A stretch of DNA of 64,000 bases from Synergistota bacterium (GTDB lineage Bacteria > Synergistota > Synergistia > Synergistales > Synergistaceae): contig JAEXGR010000007.1 of assembly GCA_023450745.1 (NCBI GenBank), positions 19,175 through 83,174 of the forward strand. Direction: 5' to 3'. Below, one piece after another: positions 34,957-43,498 of this stretch. The stretch's first letter is position 1. Each line of letters opens with the position of its first letter. The notes under the pieces were generated by a model. That model did not search any database. It was not told the DNA's origin and saw nothing but the letters and a program-made list of their open reading frames with translations. The position numbers and the translations under genes are program-made.

Positions 34957-35280
34957 CTAAGCCTCCTCTTTCATCGGGATCGCGCCCTTGCCCTTCTGGG
35001 TCTCGACCTTCATTCCCTCTCTGAGAGGAGTGACGCATGTCCTGACATTAGGAACACCGTCTACCACCATAAAACAGGAACTGCACTTGCCGATCGCGCA
35101 GAAGAATCCGCGCGGGCGTTCCATTTCAGGCGTTACTCTGTAAATGTAGACCTCGTTCGCATGCAGAGCCATCGCAATCGGTTCGCCCTCAAATCCTTCC
35201 AGTTCTTTGCCGTCGAAGCAGAACTTGACCTTCTTCCCGTGCTGGTATTGCAATACGGGATGCTGACTTATTAGCTGCAC
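34957..35280 (-). CDS. Plant-type 2Fe-2S protein, N-terminal unit of the alpha subunit
   Basis: This 107-aa protein has the Fer2_4 domain found at the N-terminus of sarcosine oxidase alpha and related enzymes. The cluster ligands are in CAIGKCSSC plus the Cys of VRTC near residue 82. In many organisms it is fused to the flavoprotein that follows; here it is split off and ends three bases before it. The start is a GTG at 35280 with AAGGAG and GAGG upstream. Confidence 0.84.
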   Translation of the reverse strand: MQLISQHPVLQYQHGKKVKFCFDGKELEGFEGEPIAMALHANEVYIYRVTPEMERPRGFFCAIGKCSSCFMVVDGVPNVRTCVTPLREGMKVETQKGKGAIPMKEEA

Positions 35281-35362
35281 TTACCTCACTCTCCTTATTT
35301 CTTATTTATCTTTCTTTTTCTATTTACTGCTTTATAACTTACCCTCTTTGAGCGGGATGTTA

Positions 35363-36838
35363 TTAATAGAAGACGCTTCCTTCTTTCTTATAGGTCATCA
35401 TCGTAACGACATAGGCGGTAATGATCGCCGGCACCAGCCCCGCGATGCGGGAATCAATCAGCGCCTGCATCGGAGACAGATGCCAGCAGATCGTGCCGAT
35501 AAAGCCGATGATCATGGTCCACAGCGCCGCGGTTCCCGTATATTTCTTCCAGAAGATACTAGCGCAGGTCACGACCGCGAAGGGGTTTCCGAGAGCGGCC
35601 CAGGCAAAGGCAACGATGTTATAGACCATTTTCGATGGCAGGATGAAAGCCAGCACCAGCGCGCAGCCGCCGACCACGAGCATCGTGCAGCGTGAAATGA
35701 AGAGCGATTTTTTATAAGAAATCTGCTTACCTTTCAAAAATACCGGTTTGAGGATATTTTCCGTAAATTCAGAAGCGGTGACGAGAAGCATAGAATCCGC
35801 CGTGGAGATCATCGCCGCGATTGCACTGACGATAAATACGGCCGCGATCAAGGGCGGGAAAAGCCGCATCATGACGATTGGCATTATCTGTTCGGCATCA
35901 GTAATGCCGTTGGGGCCATACATGGCAAGCCCGATAACGCCGATCAGCATGGCGCCGAGATAGCCGAAAAAGGTCCAGGTGATAGCGATGTTGCGTCCCA
36001 CACGCCAGTTATGCTCGTCTTTCATGGCCATAAACTTCGTAGTCAGATGAGGCAGGCCGCCAAGATAGGCAAAGACCCACGCGAAGTTATTGGCAATCAT
36101 AAAGCCGGCCGCTACCCCCGTGAGTCCGCCGGTCAAACTTAGATGCGTAGGGCTGGCAAGCCGCAGCGCATCGACGATCGAATGCTGCCAGACGTCCGGC
36201 GCGTCTGCGATATACCATAATCCATAAATTGGAGCGACGACAAGCGCGCTGATCATGAGGATCGACTGGATACAGTCAGCATAGACCACGCTGTTAAAAC
36301 CTCCGTAAACCGCGTATGGCAGAATAATCGCAAGGAAAAGAAAGACGCCGATCGTCTCAGGCAAACCGAAAAGGCTGTTAAGCGTCTTGCTGCCGCCGAT
36401 CAGCTGTGCGTCGATGTAAAAGGCGAAGAGAAAAATGACGATAAAACTGCCAACGACCCTCACCGCCGTTACCGCCTTGCTGCCCTTATGCCTTTTTGCG
36501 ATCCAATCAACATACGTTTCGGCGTCATACTTCTCCGCCTCTTCACGCATTTTTTTCGCAATGATCGTCCACGCGAGAATATTACCTAATAACAACCCGA
36601 GTGCCACCCAGATGGAAATAAGCCCGTACATAAAAGCAAACCCCGGCAGACCAACCAATGTCCAGGCCGATTCGGCGGCCGCCCTTTCAGACAACGCCGC
36701 TACCCAACCTGGAACAGAACGGCCTCCCAGGTTAAAGTCCGAACTGCTCTGTGTATTCCGCCCATGAAAAATCCCATACCCCAGAAGCCCTCCGACAAAA
36801 ACAATCAACACCGTAAGCTTCACCGCAAAGTCTGACAT
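35363..36838 (-). CDS. Sodium:solute symporter (SSS family)
   Basis: This 491-aa protein with about 13 helices belongs to the SSS family (PutP, PanF, SglT). Typical stretches are SERAAAESAWTLVGLPGFAF near the start and AAMISTADSMLLVTASEFTENI around residue 345, which holds Na+-site residues. It lies 82 bases upstream of the dehydrogenase complex and 296 bases from the divergent RpiR regulator. It probably imports the substrate oxidised by the complex; PutP-type proline uptake would fit a proline- or opine-type substrate, but this is inference. Confidence 0.9.
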   Translation of the reverse strand: MSDFAVKLTVLIVFVGGLLGYGIFHGRNTQSSSDFNLGGRSVPGWVAALSERAAAESAWTLVGLPGFAFMYGLISIWVALGLLLGNILAWTIIAKKMREEAEKYDAETYVDWIAKRHKGSKAVTAVRVVGSFIVIFLFAFYIDAQLIGGSKTLNSLFGLPETIGVFLFLAIILPYAVYGGFNSVVYADCIQSILMISALVVAPIYGLWYIADAPDVWQHSIVDALRLASPTHLSLTGGLTGVAAGFMIANNFAWVFAYLGGLPHLTTKFMAMKDEHNWRVGRNIAITWTFFGYLGAMLIGVIGLAMYGPNGITDAEQIMPIVMMRLFPPLIAAVFIVSAIAAMISTADSMLLVTASEFTENILKPVFLKGKQISYKKSLFISRCTMLVVGGCALVLAFILPSKMVYNIVAFAWAALGNPFAVVTCASIFWKKYTGTAALWTMIIGFIGTICWHLSPMQALIDSRIAGLVPAIITAYVVTMMTYKKEGSVFY

Positions 36839-37134
36839 ACCAACGCTCTCCCCCTTATTGTTTTATGTCGCTGAGCAAAAAGCGACAAAAAAGTAATAAC
36901 AAGCCCTTGAAATTTACAAGGCAAAAAAATATTTATAAATTACATAAATAAGATATATGTAATAATTATTTTATTTTCTATAAAAAAGAATCTGTAAAAT
37001 GTACAAGGTTAATTTAATACATCTTATGAAGATTGTCAATCTATTTTTTAAAAAAGAGAAGAATATTTTTCTTTGTTATGTATATCTGTGTCTTTTTATG
37101 ATATATTCTTGCACACAAGTTAGGAGTGATACTG
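36839..37134. promoter_or_regulatory. Divergent promoter region between the symporter operon and rpiR-type gene
   Basis: This 296-base AT-rich spacer serves both directions. It contains an inverted repeat GTCGCT...AGCGAC (36867-36886), an imperfect palindrome CCTTGAAATTTACAAGG (36905-36921) and a related half-site TGTACAAGG at 37000-37008. These repeats near the symporter promoter are candidate sites for the adjacent RpiR-family regulator. No gene is seen. Confidence 0.5.
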
Positions 37135-38058
37135 ATGAACAACGAACTTTCACTACTCCAAAAAATCGCCGGGAGGGCAAAGGATTTGTCTCCCAAGCAG
37201 CTGATACTGGCCCATTATTTGGAGAATAATTACACTGGTCTGGCCTACACTACGATGACGGAACTCGCCAGATCCGCCGGCGTCAGCGAGACGACGGTGG
37301 TGCGTTTCGTCTCCCGCCTGGGATATAAGGGATTCCCGGAATTCATGACCGCGCTTCGCGCGGAGCTGAGCACGCAGCAAAAGGCCGCGTCTCAGATGAA
37401 GGCCTTCGACATCAGCGCGGGACAATATACATTTCCCCAGGACATCTGCAAGGCGATCTTCACCATGGAGATGCAGGTCATGACGGACACCCTTGCCAAT
37501 ATAAACAACGACGATTTTCAACGCGCCGTCGATATGATATACAACGCTCCCAAGGTGCTTCTCGTCGGCTGCGGCGCGAACACCTGCTGCGTAAGGGCGA
37601 TGCACTTCGCCCTCCAGGTGATAAAGTCGGATATTTACGCGGCGGAAAAGCTGGGGCTCACGGAAGAGTCGCTGATCCGCTCGATAAAAGACAACGCCGT
37701 ATGCGTGGCTTTCACAACCCCGCGCTACCCCACGGAGACGCAAAAGCTCATTAAGATCGTCAGTGACAACAATATCCCCATCATCGGCGTCTCCAATTCC
37801 CTGCTCTCGCCGGTCGTTCCCTATTGCAAAGTATTTTTACAGGTGCCGGAGAAATACATCACCTACATAGACTCCAACGCGCCATACATGGCGCTGATCC
37901 ACGCCCTGACATTTGGAGTTTGTCTAAGGAATAAAAAAACGGCCAGGAAAAACACCGAAAAATATAACGCCTTTGTCCGCGGAACAGATTACTATGTTAA
38001 TAAGGACGAAGAGCTTGTAGAGATAGAGGAAAAAATCCTAGACCCGCATAATGGGTAG
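37135..38058 (+). CDS. MurR/RpiR family transcriptional regulator
   Basis: This 307-aa protein has an N-terminal RpiR helix-turn-helix (MTELARSAGVSETTVVRFVSRLGY, near residues 40-65) and a C-terminal SIS sugar-phosphate-type domain (residues 125-260) with VLLVGCGANTCCVRAM and GVSNSLLSPV. I place the start at the ATG at 37135, eight bases after AGGAG; a GTG at 37126 is too close to it. It is transcribed away from the symporter/amine-dehydrogenase operon and probably controls it, sensing a phosphorylated or acidic metabolite. The repeated PKQL... cysteines in GCGANTCC are unusual for a SIS domain. Confidence 0.88.
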   Translation: MNNELSLLQKIAGRAKDLSPKQLILAHYLENNYTGLAYTTMTELARSAGVSETTVVRFVSRLGYKGFPEFMTALRAELSTQQKAASQMKAFDISAGQYTFPQDICKAIFTMEMQVMTDTLANINNDDFQRAVDMIYNAPKVLLVGCGANTCCVRAMHFALQVIKSDIYAAEKLGLTEESLIRSIKDNAVCVAFTTPRYPTETQKLIKIVSDNNIPIIGVSNSLLSPVVPYCKVFLQVPEKYITYIDSNAPYMALIHALTFGVCLRNKKTARKNTEKYNAFVRGTDYYVNKDEELVEIEEKILDPHNG

Positions 38059-38083
38059 AAGACGCCGGCGCCAAAAAGAGAAA

Positions 38084-38125
38084 ACCGCCCGTAAGGTATC
38101 GCCGAATACCTTACGGGCGGTTTTT
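38084..38125. terminator. Strong bidirectional terminator
   Basis: ACCGCCCGTAAGGTAT (38084-38099) and ATACCTTACGGGCGGT (38106-38121) pair perfectly over 16 bases around a six-base loop, followed by TTTT on the plus strand and AAAA on the other side. It ends the rpiR-type gene. Confidence 0.9.
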
Positions 38126-38160
38126 ATTCGTTTGAGATAATGATGGCACGGCAGCCGATT

Positions 38161-38205
38161 AAGGCGCAGGGGACCCAGGACTTGCGTATCCCAGGGCTGC
38201 GCCTT
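38161..38205. terminator. Hairpin terminator behind the MetS-like gene
   Basis: AAGGCGCAG (38161-38169) pairs with CTGCGCCTT (38197-38205), with a further CCC/GGG pairing inside. It lies 25 bases after the stop of the small subunit on the minus strand; the T run is on the plus-strand side. Confidence 0.6.
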
Positions 38206-38229
38206 TTCAAAACAAAGTAGGGGGAGAGC

Positions 38230-38319
38230 CTACTTTTGACTGGAAGCCGCTTTCCACAGGAGGTAAATATTGAACCCCCACACCGCGCTCAGCAGGACTA
38301 GCGCGTTAATTTTCCACAT
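38230..38319 (-). CDS. MetS-like small membrane subunit of the NSS transporter
   Basis: This 29-aa protein reads as one hydrophobic helix (from NALVLLSAVWGFNIYLLW) with a short charged tail. Its ATG at 38319 overlaps the end of the SNF transporter gene by 14 bases and has GAGGAGG nine bases upstream. Very short one-helix proteins at this position accompany NSS/SNF transporters, as MetS does for the methionine/alanine importer MetP of Corynebacterium, where it is needed for transport. The similarity is by position, size and topology; sequence identity cannot be tested here. It is easily missed by gene callers. Confidence 0.8.
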   Translation of the reverse strand: MWKINALVLLSAVWGFNIYLLWKAASSQK

Positions 38320-39835
38320 TTACCGCCACCTCCTCTTCTTCCTCGCCGCAAACGTTATCGTTGAAATGCTGCTGGACCCGCGCCCCTCGACTCATGAGCT
38401 TGGCGACAAAACCATTGGTTGCGAAGGCCACGACGAACATAAAGGCCCACTGGTAAAGCAATGTCCCGAATGAGTAGGTGTACTTTGAGACCGGCAGCCA
38501 CCGCATCCATTCCCCGGGATAGCTCTGAATCGTTGAATAGGCCCACATGCCCATAATCGCGACAAAAAGGAATGGCACGAGATAGATGTTCTTAAAGATA
38601 TAGGGCACATTCAAATCCGAGCATGGCCCGATGTTCTCGTCCCATATTTTCCCCAGCCCAATCTTGATCGCCGCCACCGCCAACAGCAGGCCGCTGATAA
38701 GGACGCCGACGCCGTAGACCCAGTCCTGATTGTTGAGGAAGTTGATGTCGAGAGCGGAGGGAATCCCCAACACCAGGAGGACTATTCCCGCGTAGGCGAT
38801 CGCCTTTTTCCTCTCGACCCCCGCGTCTTGGATGATGCGCGTCGTCATCTCCACCATAGAGATCGACGACGTGTAGGCCGCGATAACAAGGGCGAGGAAG
38901 AACATGATGCTCAAATACCTTCCGCCGGTGATTACGGTGAAGAGCTTTGTCAAATGTATGAAGGTCATGCCGGTATTGCCGGAGGCGATAGCCCCCATCG
39001 GATCTGGAGAGAGGGCGAATATCGTCGGCACGACGGTCATACCGCAGAGCAGCGCCGCGGAGGTTACCGAGAACGGCACTAGCGTGCAATTGAGGCTGAT
39101 ATCCTCGTCTTTACTCATGTAAATGGCGTAAGAGTGCATCAGGCCAAGCCCCGGAGCGGCTTGCCAGACGCACTGGGTAAAGGCTTCCAGCCACATGGTT
39201 GGGTTTTTGAAAGCAGCCCAATCGTCAAGGAAGAGATACTTGATACCCTCTGTGCCGTTGGGCAGGGTAATGGCGCGGATCATCAGCGCCACAATCAATA
39301 CGAGCCACAAGGGCATAACTACTTTACTAAGCTTCTCTATCCCGCTCGAATCGCCCTTGTAGATGATTCCGACACAGGCGGCCAGGCCGATCAGCCACCA
39401 GATAACCATATTGTAGCTGCCGGTAGAAAATTGAATCCACAGAGCGTCGGTGTCGACGCCGGTCGTTATCGTTCCCATCACCGCATAGGCGAGATACCGT
39501 ATCGTCCACCCGAAGACGACTATATAGTAAGCCGTAAGAAATACCGTTATCCAGGCATAACAGGTGCCAAGCCAGGTAAACTTTTTACCGATCGTTTTAG
39601 TGATAGACGCTATCAGGCCAACGCGCGTGGTTTTGCCCAGATAGGCCTCAAACATCAGAATTGGAATGCTCCATGTAAATAACGCGATGATCAAAGCAAT
39701 CATGAAGGGCATGCCGCCATACATCGCCGCAACACGCGGAAAGCGCCACATAGCGCCCGTCCCGATCGTCATGCCGATTGCGGAAATAATAAACCCCCAT
39801 CTAGACCCCCACGATTGGGTTTCATTTGTACTCAT
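38306..39835 (-). CDS. Sodium-dependent transporter, SNF (NSS) family
   Basis: This 509-aa protein with 12 helices belongs to the neurotransmitter:sodium symporter family. The N-terminal signature WGSRWGFIISAIGMTIGTGAMWRFP and the unwound helix 6 region FTQCVWQAAPGLGLMHSYAIYMSK are clear. Bacterial members import amino acids with Na+. It is followed, with overlap, by a 29-aa MetS-like gene and preceded, after 88 bases, by a sugar-isomerase-like gene on the same strand. Substrate unknown; methionine, alanine or another small amino acid is plausible. Confidence 0.9.
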   Translation of the reverse strand: MSTNETQSWGSRWGFIISAIGMTIGTGAMWRFPRVAAMYGGMPFMIALIIALFTWSIPILMFEAYLGKTTRVGLIASITKTIGKKFTWLGTCYAWITVFLTAYYIVVFGWTIRYLAYAVMGTITTGVDTDALWIQFSTGSYNMVIWWLIGLAACVGIIYKGDSSGIEKLSKVVMPLWLVLIVALMIRAITLPNGTEGIKYLFLDDWAAFKNPTMWLEAFTQCVWQAAPGLGLMHSYAIYMSKDEDISLNCTLVPFSVTSAALLCGMTVVPTIFALSPDPMGAIASGNTGMTFIHLTKLFTVITGGRYLSIMFFLALVIAAYTSSISMVEMTTRIIQDAGVERKKAIAYAGIVLLVLGIPSALDINFLNNQDWVYGVGVLISGLLLAVAAIKIGLGKIWDENIGPCSDLNVPYIFKNIYLVPFLFVAIMGMWAYSTIQSYPGEWMRWLPVSKYTYSFGTLLYQWAFMFVVAFATNGFVAKLMSRGARVQQHFNDNVCGEEEEEVAVNVEN

Positions 39836-39923
39836 GCAAATTCACTCCTTCCAATGAATATATGTAATAAAATTTGGGAGGAGGACGCCTCCTCCCAACG
39901 CTAAAAATCGAAAGACAGCGCCG

Positions 39924-40856
39924 TTAGTTGAAAATTTCTGTCGCGTAGATACCGGGAATTTCGTCCTCTCTGCCAATCTTCAAAACGTCTCTTAAGAATT
40001 TAATGCTCTTTTTACAGGCTTCAACCTCTTTTTCCTGAGCCACCTCAAGAGTGTCGTCTCCAAGATCCCATTCAACTTCGAAGTTGATTCTGTCGGTAGG
40101 GGCATATTTGCGGATCTTGTCTATATATCCCTGGCAGTCCACGTCTCCCTCGCCCAGGGCGACGCCGATAAAGTGGAAGCCGTGGTGATCGCGGACTATC
40201 TTATTGTCGCAGAAATGCACGCATACTGTATAGGGAGCCAGCCTGTCCACCGCGTCATCCAGCGATTCGCAGACGTCGAGCGAATTGATGGTATCCAGAC
40301 AGACCCTGACGAGCGGATGATTGACCTGATTTACCAGCCAGAGGAGTTCGTCAATAAATATCTCCGTGTGGTTTTCAAGGGCGAAGGTGACGCCATATTT
40401 CTCAATCACCGGCAGCGCCGCTACGATATCGTCGCGGATCTTTATGAGCTGCCTCATGACGTGCGGGCACATGCTGCTGCCGACGATGGGGCTTTCCCTT
40501 CTGATATCGAGGCTGACTTTCGCAATCTCAGCGCCCAGCTTATGGGCTACATAGGCGGCGTTTTCAAAGCTGTCGTTCAGCCTGGGGTCAAACTCTTCGT
40601 CAACTGAAAAATTATATTCCAGATAAAGACCGCGCTCCCTTGCCGCCTTCGCCACCTCTTCCAGCCGGGCGTCGTCCTTCGTCTCCAGGTCACAGCCGGT
40701 GATATGAAGCCCGTCAAGCCCCCATTCGACGGCCAGATCCATCAGCTGCATCAGATTGATCCGCTTGGGGAAATACTCGCCCTTAAAACCCCAATTCTGT
40801 CCAAGGCCGTTGATGTGAAGGGTGTATGTGTGGATACCCAGTTTCATTTTACGCAT
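39924..40856 (-). CDS. Sugar phosphate isomerase/epimerase family (TIM barrel)
   Basis: This 310-aa protein has the xylose-isomerase-like TIM barrel. Typical pieces are KLGIHTYTLHINGLGQNW at the start, FALENHTEIFIDELLWL with a metal-binding Glu, VCLDTINSL with Asp, VCVHFCDNK with His, and INFEVEWDLGDD with Glu. I place the start at 40856, with GGGAGAG eight bases upstream; the longer open frame has AT-rich, unlikely codons. Family members include ketose epimerases, myo-inosose dehydratases and endonuclease IV relatives. Its link to an amino-acid symporter is unusual; the substrate is unknown. Confidence 0.83.
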   Translation of the reverse strand: MRKMKLGIHTYTLHINGLGQNWGFKGEYFPKRINLMQLMDLAVEWGLDGLHITGCDLETKDDARLEEVAKAARERGLYLEYNFSVDEEFDPRLNDSFENAAYVAHKLGAEIAKVSLDIRRESPIVGSSMCPHVMRQLIKIRDDIVAALPVIEKYGVTFALENHTEIFIDELLWLVNQVNHPLVRVCLDTINSLDVCESLDDAVDRLAPYTVCVHFCDNKIVRDHHGFHFIGVALGEGDVDCQGYIDKIRKYAPTDRINFEVEWDLGDDTLEVAQEKEVEACKKSIKFLRDVLKIGREDEIPGIYATEIFN

Positions 40857-41150
40857 ATTGAACACTCTCCCGTTTATTATTTTTATATAATATTTGTTGC
40901 GGTGTCTAAACAAATCATAATGTATATTTTTATTTTTAAACATTGATAAGAACCTTAAACTCCATTAACAGAATCTTAATTCTAGAATAAGATTTTTCTT
41001 TATTATATAAATAAGAAAAACAATAACCTTATAAAATATTTTTTATTCAATAAACAGTGGTGCAAATACGATTCTTAATCTATAATATATTCATCGCAAA
41101 CACGCCAAGGCAACATCACCGCTAAAGAGGCAGAAAAGGGTGATTCAGGG
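40857..41150. promoter_or_regulatory. Divergent regulatory region with a 23-bp palindrome
   Basis: The 294-base spacer is very AT-rich. A near-perfect palindrome spans 40972-40994 (AATCTTAATTCTAGAATAAG and four more bases), and a related ATTCTTAAT lies at 41071-41079 just before TATAAT at 41081-41086. The -10 box lacks a good -35, as expected for an activator-dependent promoter. These repeats are candidate binding sites for the response regulator encoded next. Confidence 0.5.
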
Positions 41151-41807
41151 ATGAAAAACAGAATCGTCATCGCGGATGATCACAAGCTATTTCTGGAAGG
41201 GATGGAAAAGTTTTTAAGCTCTTCCGACGAAGTAGAGGTCATAGCAAAGGCAAACAACGGACGCGAAGCGGTAGAAAAGATACGAAAGCTGCGCCCGGAC
41301 CTTGCCGTCATCGATATCACCATGCCTGAAATAAATGGAATCGACGTCACCAAAATCATAAAAAAAGAATTTCCGCGGATAAAGATCCTCATTCTTTCGA
41401 TGCATCTGGACCGCCGGATGATACTGGAAGTATTGAAAGCCGGCGCCGAAGGATACGCTCTAAAGGAATCCGAGCCGGAAGAACTGACCCTCGCCGTGCA
41501 GATCGTCATGTCGGGAGAGATCTACTTAAGCCCCAAGGTGACCTCGCTGCTAATAAAAGACTATATCCAGAAACTCAGCATCACCGACTCGCCAGAAAAG
41601 TTAAACGTCCTTTCAGCAAGAGAGCGCGAGGTTTTGTCTTTGATTTCAGAAGGAAGGAATGCAAAGTTTATCGGCGAAAAACTGTGCATCAGCAGAAGCA
41701 CCGTCGACGTACACAGGAGAAATCTCATGCAGAAGCTGGAGTGCGACAATTTGAACGAACTCACCCGCTTCGCGATGCGGGAAGGGTGGGTGAACATCGA
41801 TGAATGA
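41151..41807 (+). CDS. Response regulator, NarL/FixJ family
   Basis: This 218-aa protein has an N-terminal receiver domain with the acidic pair DD (9-10) and phospho-accepting Asp55 in AVIDITMP. The C-terminal LuxR-type helix-turn-helix has LSAREREVLSLISEG and ISRSTVDVHRRNLMQKL around residues 155-197. It overlaps the histidine kinase gene by eight bases, so the pair is translated together. It is probably autoregulated through the repeats upstream. Target genes may include the divergent isomerase/SNF transporter operon, which is inference. Confidence 0.93.
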   Translation: MKNRIVIADDHKLFLEGMEKFLSSSDEVEVIAKANNGREAVEKIRKLRPDLAVIDITMPEINGIDVTKIIKKEFPRIKILILSMHLDRRMILEVLKAGAEGYALKESEPEELTLAVQIVMSGEIYLSPKVTSLLIKDYIQKLSITDSPEKLNVLSAREREVLSLISEGRNAKFIGEKLCISRSTVDVHRRNLMQKLECDNLNELTRFAMREGWVNIDE

Positions 41808-42906
41808 GGAAGAACAAAAACTCGTCCTGGACGCCATTTACCAGAGTATCGTCGATCCCATCGCTATTTGCCGTATCGTCGAAAGCAAGGACGGAACACA
41901 TAAAGACCTCGTTTATGTAAGGGTCAACGACGCCTATGAGAAGATCAACCGGATGAAAAAAGAAAACCTGATCGGCCGCATGTACAGCACCGTGTGGGCG
42001 GGCGACAAGGAGGATTGGGGCGGCCTGATGATTAGAGTGGCCGAAACCGGCAGCACGAAAATACAGGCGGTCGGTTCGCCGCGTGAAAAATCCGGTTTTT
42101 TTGAAGGAGAAAGCAGCGTTGCGCCTGGATTTTACCAGCTGTTCACCTTTTCGCCCATCCCCGGCTGGGTGGTATTGATCTTCCGCGACATGGAAGAATG
42201 GCACAAAGTCGCCCTGACTTTGAAGAAAAAAGAGCGCCTTTTGAGGGAACTGACTTCAAAGCTGGTCTTAGCCGAGGAGAAAACCCGCAGGCAGATCGCG
42301 ACGACCCTGCATGACAGGATCGGTTATTCTATGGTCTCGATGCTCCATTCGCTCCGCAAGCTTGAAGAGGCGCGCGAAGGGCGGCATCCTAAAAGCGATG
42401 TGAAAAACGCGATCGAGGAGATGGAAAAGCTCATCCAGGAGGTTCGCTCGTTTACATTTGACATCAGCCCGCCGTCGCTGTACGAAGTCGGGCTTGAAGC
42501 GGCCATCGAGGCAAGGTGCGATCACCTGAAATCTCAGCAGGGGCTGCGCTGTACATTTAAATGCGAAGGGATGGAACCCGATCTTGACGAAAATACAAAA
42601 ATCATTCTCTATCAGATGGTGCATGAGCTGCTCGTCAATGTCGTAAAGCACGCAAAGGCCACAAATGCCCTCGTAAAAGTACGTTGGGGCGGCAAAAAGG
42701 TGCAAATCGTTGTGGAGGACGACGGCGTGGGGTTCATTAAGAATAAGCGCCCCCCAGGTTCGGGAATCGGGCTTTTCAGCATTAAAGAGCGGCTGCATTC
42801 TTTCGGCGGCAATATGAATATCGTTTCCGACCTGGGCGGCGGAACGACAGTCAGTCTGGTCGTCCCCCTTCCGCCAGAGCCGAAGGCGTCTTCGACAGAA
42901 GTTTAG
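41800..42906 (+). CDS. Sensor histidine kinase (HisKA_3 type)
   Basis: This 368-aa kinase has an N-terminal PAS-like sensor (residues 10-130), a HisKA_3 dimerisation domain with His171 in TTLHDRIGYS, and a C-terminal HATPase domain with N box VHELLVNVVKHAKA, VEDDGVGF and GSGIGLFSIKERL. There are no membrane helices, so it senses a cytosolic signal. It overlaps the response regulator gene. The ligand of the PAS domain is unknown. This is a typical NarX/DegS-like two-component pair. Confidence 0.92.
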   Translation: MNEEEQKLVLDAIYQSIVDPIAICRIVESKDGTHKDLVYVRVNDAYEKINRMKKENLIGRMYSTVWAGDKEDWGGLMIRVAETGSTKIQAVGSPREKSGFFEGESSVAPGFYQLFTFSPIPGWVVLIFRDMEEWHKVALTLKKKERLLRELTSKLVLAEEKTRRQIATTLHDRIGYSMVSMLHSLRKLEEAREGRHPKSDVKNAIEEMEKLIQEVRSFTFDISPPSLYEVGLEAAIEARCDHLKSQQGLRCTFKCEGMEPDLDENTKIILYQMVHELLVNVVKHAKATNALVKVRWGGKKVQIVVEDDGVGFIKNKRPPGSGIGLFSIKERLHSFGGNMNIVSDLGGGTTVSLVVPLPPEPKASSTEV

Positions 42907-42924
42907 CCGCCATGGAAAAAGCGG

Positions 42925-43155
42925 CTATTGGGCCATCCCCGCAATTTCAATCATCCTGCCGGAAAAGTGAAGCAGAGGACGCCTATATTCATCTTTTTCA
43001 TCTCCACGGGAATCGCTCCCGCCGTGGTCGCCGCGGGAAGCATTAGCGTTGCCCATATACCCCATCGCCTCGGCGGCGGCGTCGATCACTTGCCGGGGCT
43101 TACGCGCCGTAGCAGCCGCGTTATCCAGATATATCGCAGGCGGGCCGCACGCTTT
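42925..43155 (-). pseudogene. Fragment of a class V aminotransferase/cysteine-desulfurase-like gene
   Basis: On the minus strand one frame from about 43134 reads IYLDNAAATARKPRQVIDAA and continues EAMGYMGNANASRGDHG, the characteristic beginning of NifS/SufS-like class V aminotransferases. The similarity ends after about 40 residues, and the frame stops at 42925. The catalytic lysine part is gone. A short stretch MKKMNIGVLCFTFPAG in another frame (near 42990) may be the start of a third gene of the DUF3343 type. There is no start codon or ribosome binding site before the fragment. It lies directly behind the BadF-type fragment. Confidence 0.65.
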
Positions 43156-43161
43156 TTAAGT

Positions 43162-43478
43162 TCAGGAGCGCTCAGGGGCAGCACCGATCGCGCCGCTGCT
43201 GCGCCCGTCAGCACAGGAAAGCGCCGGTACAAAGAGCGCCCTGCGCAGGTAGCCAAATGTGCATAGCCCGCCTGTAAGGCATACCGCCGAAGCGCCGGTA
43301 CGGTATTTTAAAGCTTGAGAGACGACTTTTTTTACAATGGAATCAATTACGGCATAGGTGAGATTCTCTTTGGGCTCGCCTATGCCGATTAGTCAGGTCA
43401 CCTCATGTTGAGGCATTCGTCCAAAACGACCGTCTTTATGCAGGTCGACCCTATATCGATGCCGATAAACCTGTCCAT
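43162..43478 (-). pseudogene. Decayed BadF/BcrA-type ATPase (acyl-CoA dehydratase activator family)
   Basis: The minus strand starts with ATG at 43478 and reads MDRFIGIDIGSTCIKTVVLD, the phosphate-1 motif of BadF/HgdC-type ATPases, then meets a TGA at 43398-43400. In another frame from about 43390 it continues as GIGEPKENLTYAVIDSIVKK, then CLTGG and SGAIGAA, the C-terminal end of the same family. The whole central part is missing. A working protein is about 250-260 residues; only about 100 remain in two frames. It follows the PsuG-like gene by 20 bases and probably belonged to its operon. Confidence 0.75.
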
Positions 43479-43498
43479 ATCACAAGCTCCCCAATTAA

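Noticed and set aside
42928..43266. Plus-strand frame of 112 codons after the histidine kinase
   Set aside because: It lies opposite the decayed minus-strand genes and shows no domain.
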